64,000 nt of DNA from Dehalococcoidia bacterium (lineage in GTDB: Bacteria; Chloroflexota; Dehalococcoidia; Tepidiformales; Tepidiformaceae), in the NCBI GenBank assembly GCA_022826585.1, contig JAJDUR010000032.1, positions 1 to 64,000 on the forward strand, in the 5' to 3' direction. A model generated the notes under the pieces. It made no database searches, was not told where the DNA came from, and was given only the letters and a program-made list of their open reading frames with translations. The stretch's first letter is position 1; the number at the start of each line of letters is the position of its first letter. Shown here one piece after another: positions 58,019 to 64,000 of this stretch. Position numbers and translations under genes: made by a program.

Positions 58019-59074
58019 GTGGAGAATGCTCCCGCGTTCGGGCTGAACCGCTGGGATTGGACCTCGACCGAGGCCTTCGTGACCGACATCGAGCTGGGGG
58101 AGGAGCTGGGTTGGGACTACGCACTCATCCCCTGGAACCCGCTCTCGCGACGCGACCCCTGGATGGAGCTGGCCGTCGCCGCGGGACGCACGTCCCGCAT
58201 CAAGCTGGGGTTGCTGCTCGATAACCCGGTGCTGCACCACCCGGCCGTCTCGGCCAGCTCGATCGCGACGCTCGACGAGATCTCGGGCGGGCGCGCGCTC
58301 CTGACGCTGGGCGTCGGCGACACGGCCGTGCGCTGGCTGGGGCTGCGTCCCGCGCGGGTGGCGGAGCTGGAGGAGGCGACGGTGCTCGCGCGGCGGCTGC
58401 TCGCGGAGGAGGCTGTGGACGTGGGGGCGGTGCGTCCGGCGGCGCTGCTCCACGCGCGCCCGGTTCCGGTATGGATCGCGGCGGGAGGCCCGAAGACGGT
58501 CGAGATGGCCGGGCGCGTGGCGGACGGCGTTTTCCTGCGAGTGGGGCGCCACCCGGAGAACCTGCGAACGGCCATCGCGCGGGTGCACGCGGGGGCGCGG
58601 GAAGCGGGGCGGGACCCGGACGAGATCGGCATCGGGCTCATCTTCCACACGGTCATGAGCGACGACCCCGGGGAGATTCGAGCAACAGCTCGGTCGATGG
58701 CGGCGGGGTATTACGAGTACTCGCCGGCGCTGTTCGAGATTCCGGGCCTGCCCTGGGACGGGCCCTCGGTCGGGGAGCTGAAGCAGCAGGTCTACCCGGA
58801 CTTCCACCACGCTCCGGACCTCGTCGAGTCGGGCAACCTCGTGAGCTTCCTCAGCGAGGAGACGGCGGACTCCTTCGCCCTGTTCGGCTCGGCGGACGAC
58901 ATCGCCGGCCAGCTCCGCGCGGCGATCGAGGCCGTCGGGCGGGTCGACATCGTCGTGCCGCACCCGGTCCCGATGCCGGTTCCGGGTGCACCGATCGCGC
59001 GCTCGGTTCCGCCGGCGCTGGCGGGAGCCGACTACAAGGCGTGGTTCGCGTCGGAAGTGATGCCGCGGCTGTAG
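58019..59074 (+). CDS. LLM-class flavin/F420-dependent oxidoreductase
   Basis: 351 residues from GTG 58019. TIM-barrel features of the luciferase-like class: ELGEELGWDYALIPWNPL, IKLGLLLDNPVLHHPAVSASSIATLDEISGGRALLTLGVGD and PVWIAAGGPKTVEMAGRVADGVFLRVG. The ASSIATLDEISGGR loop, as in F420-dependent reductases, favours F420 over FMN, but sequence alone does not settle it. It would oxidise or reduce a small organic substrate by hydride transfer. Second LLM gene lies at 62.7 kb in the same cassette. Confidence 0.87.
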   Translation: MENAPAFGLNRWDWTSTEAFVTDIELGEELGWDYALIPWNPLSRRDPWMELAVAAGRTSRIKLGLLLDNPVLHHPAVSASSIATLDEISGGRALLTLGVGDTAVRWLGLRPARVAELEEATVLARRLLAEEAVDVGAVRPAALLHARPVPVWIAAGGPKTVEMAGRVADGVFLRVGRHPENLRTAIARVHAGAREAGRDPDEIGIGLIFHTVMSDDPGEIRATARSMAAGYYEYSPALFEIPGLPWDGPSVGELKQQVYPDFHHAPDLVESGNLVSFLSEETADSFALFGSADDIAGQLRAAIEAVGRVDIVVPHPVPMPVPGAPIARSVPPALAGADYKAWFASEVMPRL

Positions 59075-59119
59075 GCACCGGTAGACCCGGCGCGGTCACA
59101 CGGGCGCCATTGCAGTCCG

Positions 59120-59125
59120 TAGTAT
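59120..59125 (+). promoter_or_regulatory. -10-like box (TAGTAT) before the amidohydrolase gene
   Basis: TAGTAT 16 nt before ATG 59142; the gap holds GAGGTGG. It may give the second half of the cassette its own promoter. Confidence 0.38.
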
Positions 59126-59141
59126 TGCGGCGAGGTGGCCC

Positions 59142-60878
59142 ATGGCTGAGTTCGACATCGTCGTCAAGGGCGGAACCATCATCGACGGGCTGCGGACGCC
59201 CCGCTACGTGGCCGACATCGGCATCGGGGACGGGCGCATCGGCTACATCGGCAAGCTGAACGCCTCGGACGGCGAGCGGGTGCTGGACGCCGGCGGGCTC
59301 ATCGTTGCACCGGGGTTCGTGGACCTGCACACGCACTACGACGGGCAGAACTACTGGGATCCCTACTGCTCCATCTCGGGCTGGCACGGGGTCACGTCGG
59401 TGGTGATTGGGAACTGCGGGTTCGGGTTCGCGCCGGTGAAGGCGGACGACCGCGAGCGGGCGATGCTCTCGCTGGCCCGGAACGAGGCGGTTCCGCTCGA
59501 GTCGATGCAGGAAGGGATGCCGTGGGACTGGGAGACCTATCCCGAGTTCCTGGACAGCATGGAGCGCACGCCGAAGGGCGTGAACGTCCTGAGCTACGTG
59601 GGCCTGAGCCCGTTGATGATGTACGTGATGGGGCTGGAGGCGGCGAAGAGCCGCCTGCCGAACGACGCCGAGATGGCGGAGATGTCGCGCATCCTGGAGG
59701 AGGCGATCGAGGCGGGAGGCTGCGGCTTCTCGGCTCAGGTGCTGGGACCGGGGAGCGGCCAGCGCGACTACGACGGCACGCCGATGATCACCGACACGAT
59801 GGCGCCCGAGACGCTGATCGCGTTCGCGGAGGTATTGGCGAAGTGCCGGGCGGGCTTCATCCAGCTCACGGGCGGCGGCATGGAGCTGAACGAGCAGCTG
59901 GCCGAGGTGAGCGGGCGGCCGGTCATCTACAACCTCATCCTCGCCATGCCCCAGGACCAGCACGGGAACAAGATGGAGGGGCACCACAAGACGATCGCCT
60001 GGCTGAACGAGGCGAACGCGCGCGGGAACCGCATCTACGGGCAGGCGGTGACGGTGAAGATCGGCTACGAGTTCACGCTCGAGCACTGGAACATGTTCGA
60101 TACGCACGAGCTGTGGCGGGAGATGACGCTGGGGACGGTGGAGGAGCGGCAGGCGAAGATGGCGGACCCCGATCGGCGCCCTGCCCTGCGCACGGAGTAC
60201 GACGAGGGCAAGGGCCCCAGCGCTCCGGGGCGGGACGAGGAGGCGGAGATTGCCGGGCACGTCGGGCGGGGGCTGGCGGTGCTGACGGTGCAGGAGGTGG
60301 AGGACCCCTCGCTGAAGCACTTCGAAGGGCTGACGGTGCAGGAGATCGCCGACCAGAGCGGGAAGCACGTGATCGACGCGTTCCTCGACCTGGGCGTGGC
60401 GGACAACCTGCACACGACCTGGGTGACGCCGCCGGAGGAGACGGACGTGCAGTCGATGAGCGAGGTCGCGAACTCGCCCTTCGCGCTGCCGGGGGTCTCC
60501 GACGGCGGGGCGCACACGAAGTTCCTCGCAATGGGCGTCTACCCCACGGAGATGCTCTCCGAGCTGGTGCGCGACCACGGGATCATGGACCTGGAGCAGG
60601 CGCACTGGCGCCTGAGCGCGTACCCGGCGATGGCGGCGGGCTTCAAGGACCGGGGCTGGATCAAGGAAGGCTCACCGGCCGACATCGTCATCTACGACCT
60701 GGAGAACCTGGGCATCGGGCCTATGGAGAAGGTGTACGACCTTCCCGCCGGCCAGTGGCGGCGGGTGCGCCGCCCCGAGGGCTACCGCTGGATTCTCGTG
60801 AACGGAGAAGTGACCGTGGAGGACGGGGAGACGACCGGGGCAACGCCGGGTCGACTCCTTCGCTACGGCGCAGGCTAG
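59142..60878 (+). CDS. Amidohydrolase, N-acyl-D-amino-acid deacylase type
   Basis: 578 residues. The first metal motif is GFVDLHTHYDGQNYWDP (HxH); a conserved Cys/Asp region is NCGFGFAPVKADDRERAM, and SDGGAHTKFL and a C-terminal LVNGEVTVEDGETTGATPG complete the family pattern. Family members hydrolyse N-acyl D-amino acids, hydantoins or related cyclic amides with one or two zinc ions. Long for the family, but no clear extra domain. It is surrounded by LLM and F420-type enzymes, so the product may feed an oxidation step. Confidence 0.9.
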   Translation: MAEFDIVVKGGTIIDGLRTPRYVADIGIGDGRIGYIGKLNASDGERVLDAGGLIVAPGFVDLHTHYDGQNYWDPYCSISGWHGVTSVVIGNCGFGFAPVKADDRERAMLSLARNEAVPLESMQEGMPWDWETYPEFLDSMERTPKGVNVLSYVGLSPLMMYVMGLEAAKSRLPNDAEMAEMSRILEEAIEAGGCGFSAQVLGPGSGQRDYDGTPMITDTMAPETLIAFAEVLAKCRAGFIQLTGGGMELNEQLAEVSGRPVIYNLILAMPQDQHGNKMEGHHKTIAWLNEANARGNRIYGQAVTVKIGYEFTLEHWNMFDTHELWREMTLGTVEERQAKMADPDRRPALRTEYDEGKGPSAPGRDEEAEIAGHVGRGLAVLTVQEVEDPSLKHFEGLTVQEIADQSGKHVIDAFLDLGVADNLHTTWVTPPEETDVQSMSEVANSPFALPGVSDGGAHTKFLAMGVYPTEMLSELVRDHGIMDLEQAHWRLSAYPAMAAGFKDRGWIKEGSPADIVIYDLENLGIGPMEKVYDLPAGQWRRVRRPEGYRWILVNGEVTVEDGETTGATPGRLLRYGAG

Positions 60879-60910
60879 GCATCACCAGAACAGGCAGGAG
60901 GAACCAGATC

Positions 60911-61297
60911 ATGCCGAAATTCGTGCTCATCGGGCTGTGCGAGCCCACCGGTCCAGACGCCCAGGAGGCGTTCGACGAGTGGTTCGTCGACCAGCACATC
61001 GAGGACACGGCCAAGTGTCCGAACTTCATCCGGGGGAGCGTGTTCAAGCTGAGCGGGCCCCACGGGAACGGCGAGACCGTCTCGGGCTACCTCTCCCTCT
61101 ACGAGGTGGAGGCGGACAGCTACGACGAGGCGGAGAACACCCTCAACGCCTGGCAGCGCGACCCGGACGCGTGGGAAGGCCGCAAGGTCCACCGCGAGAC
61201 GGGGGAGAAGCTGGGCGGCATCCCCATCGCGGTCAACGGGTCCGGCTGGTACGAGCTGATCAACTACTGGGACGGGCCCAAGGCGAGCGCGCGGTGA
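60911..61297 (+). CDS. EthD-like dimeric alpha-beta barrel protein
   Basis: 128 residues, MPKFVLIGLCEPTGPDAQEAFDEWFVDQHIEDTAKCPNFIRGSVF, then SGYLSLYEVEADSYDEAENTLNAW. The ferredoxin-like pattern, with a His near DQHIEDTAK, fits EthD-like/YCII-type proteins. These are small dimeric enzymes or accessories in breakdown of ethers and polyketides. AGGAGG lies 7 nt before the ATG. It belongs to the cassette, 32 nt after the amidohydrolase. Confidence 0.72.
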   Translation: MPKFVLIGLCEPTGPDAQEAFDEWFVDQHIEDTAKCPNFIRGSVFKLSGPHGNGETVSGYLSLYEVEADSYDEAENTLNAWQRDPDAWEGRKVHRETGEKLGGIPIAVNGSGWYELINYWDGPKASAR

Positions 61298-61322
61298 CGG
61301 CTGCCTCGACGGGGACTCGCGC

Positions 61323-61760
61323 GTGACCAGCCCGCGCGGCATGAGCCGCGAGCAGATCGAGGCGTTCCTCGCCGAGCCGCGGAACGCCATGGTGGGCGCC
61401 ATCCGCAAGGACGGCCGCCCGCAGATGACGCCGAACTGGTTCCACTGGGACGGGTCGCGGTTCTACATCTCGACGACGAAGGCGCGGCGGAAGTACGAGA
61501 ACTTCAGCCGCGATCCGCGCGTGCAACTCGCCATCGACGACGCGACCGGCTTCCGCACGGTGCTCGTGGACGGCACGGTCGAGCTGCGCGACGACCACGA
61601 GGCGGTGTTCGAGCAGTTCAAGGCGCTCCGCGCCAAGTACGGGCGCGAACAGGACGACGAGGCGTTCCTGGCGGAGTTGAGGCGGGACGAGCGCGTCCTG
61701 CTCGTAATCACGCCGGACAAGCCGATCGACGAATGGACCTCGTGGGGTCCGCCAGGCTAA
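61323..61760 (+). CDS. PPOX-class (pyridoxamine-phosphate-oxidase fold) F420-type protein
   Basis: 145 residues from GTG 61323. A split-barrel flavin/F420-binding protein: FLAEPRNAMVGAIRKDGRPQMTPNWFHWDG, FYISTTKARRKYENFSRDPRVQLAIDD and TVLVDGTVELRDDHEAVFE. The PPOX/FDOR class uses F420H2, FMN or heme. The proximity of two LLM genes suggests F420. It can reduce biliverdin-like or quinone-like substrates in other bacteria; the substrate here is unknown. Confidence 0.85.
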   Translation: MTSPRGMSREQIEAFLAEPRNAMVGAIRKDGRPQMTPNWFHWDGSRFYISTTKARRKYENFSRDPRVQLAIDDATGFRTVLVDGTVELRDDHEAVFEQFKALRAKYGREQDDEAFLAELRRDERVLLVITPDKPIDEWTSWGPPG

Positions 61761-61771
61761 GGAGAAACACC

Positions 61772-62227
61772 ATGGTTACCCCTGAAGAGCTTTGCGAAAT
61801 CGAGGAGATCAAGGAGGTTCGCTACCTCTACACCCACTACTACGACGGACAGCGGGTGGAGGAGCTGGCAGACCTGTTCACCGAGGACGCGGTGTGCGAG
61901 TTCGGCGAGGAGTACGGCGGCAACTGGGTCGGCCGGGAGCAGATCTACAACAACTACAAGAACTTCATCGAGGGCGAGGGCGACGACCCGCACGGCGTGA
62001 TGCATGCGGTCGTGAACCCATGGATCCGGCTCGTGGACGAGACCACGGCTCACGGCCGCTGGTACCTGCTCGATCTGCGCACGACGGAGGGAGTGGAGAA
62101 CCCGCTCATCCTGTTCGGGATCTACGACGAGACCTACAAGAAGACGTCGGACGGCTGGAAGATCCAGCGCACGCGGATCGACTTCCTCTGGCCTCGGCGC
62201 GAGTACCAGCCGAGCGCCAACCTCTAG
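61772..62227 (+). CDS. SnoaL-like / NTF2-fold protein, first of tandem pair
   Basis: 151 residues: IEEIKEVRYLYTHYYDGQRVEELADLFTEDAVCEF, WIRLVDETTAHGRWYLLDLR and a C-terminal DGWKIQRTRIDFLWPRREY. AGGAG lies before the ATG. Long stretches are identical with the next gene, a clear tandem duplication. In the cassette, it could isomerise or dehydrate the substrate of the oxidoreductases, as ketosteroid-isomerase-like proteins do. Confidence 0.87.
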   Translation: MVTPEELCEIEEIKEVRYLYTHYYDGQRVEELADLFTEDAVCEFGEEYGGNWVGREQIYNNYKNFIEGEGDDPHGVMHAVVNPWIRLVDETTAHGRWYLLDLRTTEGVENPLILFGIYDETYKKTSDGWKIQRTRIDFLWPRREYQPSANL

Positions 62228-62237
62228 GGGCGCAGCA

Positions 62238-62687
62238 GTGGTCACGCCCGAGGAACTCTGCGAGATCGAGGAGATCAAGAATCTCCGCTACCTCTACGCG
62301 CACTACTACGACGGGAACCGCGTGGACGAACTGGTCGACCTGTTCACAGAGGACGCGGTGTGCGACTTCGGTGAGAGCTACGGCAAGTGGGTGGGCAAGG
62401 AGGAGATCAGCCGGCAGTATTCGGCTACCGCCACGAGCGGGCGTACCGACTACGGGATTCTCCACAACGTGATGAACCCCTGGATCCGCCTCGTCGACGA
62501 GACGACGGCACGGGGCCGCTGGTACCTGCTCAACATTCGCTCGACGGTGGGGGAAACGAACCCGCTGATGCTGGCCGGCATCTACGACGAGACCTACAAG
62601 AAGACGGGGGACGGCTGGAAGATCCACCGCACCCGTATCGACTTCCTCTGGCCCCGGCGCGAGTACGCGGGCAGCACGGACCTGTAG
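62238..62687 (+). CDS. SnoaL-like / NTF2-fold protein, second of tandem pair
   Basis: 149 residues from GTG 62238, AGGGG upstream. It shares most of its N-terminus (LCEIEEIKNLRYLYAHYYDG), NPWIRLVDETTARGRWYLL and the ending DGWKIHRTRIDFLWPRREY with the preceding gene, while the middle (ATATSGRTDYGILH) diverges. This divergence sits in the pocket region, so the two may differ in substrate. 10 nt after its paralogue. Confidence 0.87.
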   Translation: MVTPEELCEIEEIKNLRYLYAHYYDGNRVDELVDLFTEDAVCDFGESYGKWVGKEEISRQYSATATSGRTDYGILHNVMNPWIRLVDETTARGRWYLLNIRSTVGETNPLMLAGIYDETYKKTGDGWKIHRTRIDFLWPRREYAGSTDL

Positions 62688-62699
62688 GGAGCCCCGGCG

Positions 62700-63779
62700 A
62701 TGGTGGAGTTCTGGACGACGTCGGTCGGCCGCCCCGAGAAGGTCGTACGGACCGCGGTAGGGGCGGAGGAGCGGGGGTGGGACGGGATCGGCACGCCCTA
62801 CGCCCCCACGATGGCGTTCGATCCGTACGTCGTCCTGTCCTCCGTGGCGCGCGAGACGAGCCGCTTGCAGGTGGCGACGTGGGTCGCGACACCGGCATCG
62901 CACACGCCGGCGGCAGCGGCAGGGTCCATCAAGACGGTGCAGGCGCTCTCGGGCGGGCGGGCCGTGCTCGGGCTCGGGCGGGGCGACTCGGCGATGGCCT
63001 ACCTCGGCATGGCGCCGGCGCCGCTCAAGTTCTTCGAGGCGTACGTGAGCCGCCTGCGGAACTACCTGCAGGACGACCCGCAGCCGTTTGACCTCAACCT
63101 CGACGGTGGCGGGCACTTCCCGCCAGTCGACCGCCTCGGACTGGCACAGACGGCGAAAGAGGCACGGTTCGGGCTGTTCATGAAGGGGATCGAGCCGGTT
63201 CCTCTCGACCTGCCGGCCACGGGCCCGAAGGTCCTCGCCATCGCGGCCCGACATGCCGACCGCGTGACCACCGCCGTCGGCGCAGCCCCCGAACGGGTGG
63301 CCTGGGCGACCGGAGTGGTGCGGGAGGCACGCGAAGCGGCGGGCGTTTCGCGCCCGCTCAGCCTTGGCGCCTGGATACCGGTCGCGGTCACGAGCGACCG
63401 CGAGGCCGGCCGCCGCATGCTGAGCGGCACGGCGACCTCGATGGCGCGCTTCACCTCGATGTACGGCGAGGTCGTGGCCCCTGTTTCCGACTCCGACCGC
63501 GAGGTGTACCAGCGCATCCACGACTCCTACACGCTGGCGGGGCACTTCCGGGAGGGTTCGGCGCAGTCGCAGGTCGTGCCGGACGAGTTTTACGACCGGT
63601 TCGCGATCATCGGCCCGCCCGATTACTGCGTCGAGCGCCTCCAGGCGCTTATCGACCTCGGCATCGAGCGCTTCATCGTCTCGGGGCCTTCCTCGGGCCC
63701 TGCCGCCTCGGCCACGCCGGAGCAAGCCGAGCCTGCGGAACGGCTCTTCGAGCAGGAGGTCATGCCGGCGCTCCGCTAA
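62700..63779 (+). CDS. LLM-class flavin/F420-dependent oxidoreductase
   Basis: 359 residues from ATG 62700. LLM pattern: AEERGWDGIGTPYAPTMAFDPY, WVATPASHTPAAAAGSIKTVQALSGGRAVLGLGRGDSAMAYLG, GPKVLAIAARHADRVTTAVG and a late FAIIGPPDYCVERLQALIDLGIERFIVSG. It is not a close duplicate of the LLM at 58.0 kb. It ends the cassette; a perfect palindromic terminator lies 14 nt after the stop. Confidence 0.88.
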   Translation: MVEFWTTSVGRPEKVVRTAVGAEERGWDGIGTPYAPTMAFDPYVVLSSVARETSRLQVATWVATPASHTPAAAAGSIKTVQALSGGRAVLGLGRGDSAMAYLGMAPAPLKFFEAYVSRLRNYLQDDPQPFDLNLDGGGHFPPVDRLGLAQTAKEARFGLFMKGIEPVPLDLPATGPKVLAIAARHADRVTTAVGAAPERVAWATGVVREAREAAGVSRPLSLGAWIPVAVTSDREAGRRMLSGTATSMARFTSMYGEVVAPVSDSDREVYQRIHDSYTLAGHFREGSAQSQVVPDEFYDRFAIIGPPDYCVERLQALIDLGIERFIVSGPSSGPAASATPEQAEPAERLFEQEVMPALR

Positions 63780-63793
63780 TCCCGACAGAGAAC

Positions 63794-63817
63794 GCGGCCC
63801 GCCGATCGGCGGGCCGC
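63794..63817. terminator. Bidirectional terminator-like perfect palindrome
   Basis: GCGGCCCGCCG-AT-CGGCGGGCCGC, 11-bp arms with a 2-nt centre, between the LLM stop and the convergent GNAT gene. It can end both transcripts. No U-tract follows on either strand. Confidence 0.6.
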
Positions 63818-63857
63818 TGTGGCGTTCGGTGGGAGTTCCGCTGGCGCGGGTCTGGCC

Positions 63858-64000
63858 CTAGCCCGAGAGGTCGAGGGCCATGATGAGGAGGTCGCGGGGG
63901 AGGCCACGACGGTCCGTGACCCAGCCATGCAGCGTGGCCTCCTCCTGGAAGCCGAGTCGCTCGAAGGCGGCGCGTGCGCCTCCCTGGTCGACGGTCATCT
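63858..64000 (-). CDS. GNAT-family acetyltransferase, C-terminal end (cut by window edge)
   Basis: The minus strand reads QGGARAAFERLGFQEEAT, then VTDRRGLPRDLLIMALDLSG and TAG. ARAAFERLGF is the fourth-motif signature of GNAT N-acetyltransferases (the helix ending in GF), followed by a closing strand. Its N-terminal and acetyl-CoA-binding parts lie beyond the window, so the substrate cannot be guessed. The ORF track misses it because it runs off the edge. Confidence 0.72.
   Translation of the reverse strand, partial: MTVDQGGARAAFERLGFQEEATLHGWVTDRRGLPRDLLIMALDLSG

Noticed and set aside
62106-63725. 539-residue minus-strand ORF opposite SnoaL-like and LLM genes
   Set aside because: Shadow frame of high-GC coding sequence, no recognisable motifs.

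Overview
The window is G+C-rich throughout (roughly two thirds by eye, not counted). It is densely packed with genes, many overlapping by 1-4 nt, and I see no rRNA genes, IS elements, prophage or CRISPR array. The best guess for the host is a Chloroflexota bacterium close to Dehalococcoidia. Three things point there: the order rsmD-coaD-coiled-coil protein, a coiled-coil protein of a type I associate with Chloroflexota, and an accessory gene set rich in F420-type luciferase-like oxidoreductases, P450s, SnoaL-like proteins and short-chain dehydrogenases. This placement is inference; no rRNA or marker search was possible. Layout: 1-5.0 kb is an arginine operon on the minus strand (argC-argJ-argB-argD-small membrane ORF-argG, argG cut by the window edge). 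5.1-7.9 kb holds a metallo-beta-lactamase-fold protein and a thiolase-like/DUF35/VOC cassette. 7.9-12.8 kb is a MacB/LolD-type ABC exporter operon with a trailing SDR. 12.9-23.0 kb is mostly housekeeping and orphan genes (argS, DUF402, DUF429, nitroreductase, DUF885 peptidase-like, DinB, two SnoaL-like proteins, a TIMP-like surface protein, a deoxyribosyltransferase-like protein, a methyltransferase and a GPP34 protein). 23.1-23.8 kb is a VapBC-type toxin-antitoxin pair with a palindromic operator. 23.8-31.2 kb carries an ammonium transporter, GYD protein, P450, acyltransferase, thiol-redox protein, acyl carrier protein, hydrolase and aminotransferase. 31.4-34.8 kb is a two-component system beside a lipoprotein with a duplicated domain and Gly/Glu/His-rich linkers. 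35-50.7 kb is again largely core: tRNA-Arg, FmdB, a PTE-like hydrolase, thioesterase, YtxJ-like protein, coaD, rsmD, greA, lysS, a Nudix protein, serS, clpP, class I aldolase, an unrecognised 561-residue protein and an LPG-synthase-type membrane protein. 50.7-54.2 kb is a P450-hydrolase-P450 operon. 54.3-57.5 kb has tRNA-Gly, an SDR and a secreted protein made of degenerate duplicated domains. 57.6-63.8 kb is a tight plus-strand catabolic-looking cassette (cupin, two LLM-type oxidoreductases, an N-acyl-D-amino-acid-deacylase-type amidohydrolase, an EthD-like protein, a PPOX/F420-type protein and a tandem SnoaL-like pair). The window closes inside a GNAT acetyltransferase. How the genes work together: the accessory blocks look like pathways for oxidising and cleaving organic molecules. 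P450s would hydroxylate, SDRs and LLM/PPOX enzymes would move hydride on nicotinamide or F420, hydrolases would open esters or amides, and the thiolase-like/DUF35 pair could split carbon-carbon bonds of CoA thioesters. Expression signals are unusual: many monocistronic or first genes have a TANNNT -10 box ending 6-8 nt before the start codon and no Shine-Dalgarno sequence, which predicts leaderless mRNAs. Genes inside operons tend to have GGAGG-like sites or ATGA/GTGA couplings. The strongest candidate for something undescribed is the duplicated-domain lipoprotein with its two-component system at 31.4-34.8 kb; next are the F420/SnoaL cassette and the 561-residue unknown protein.
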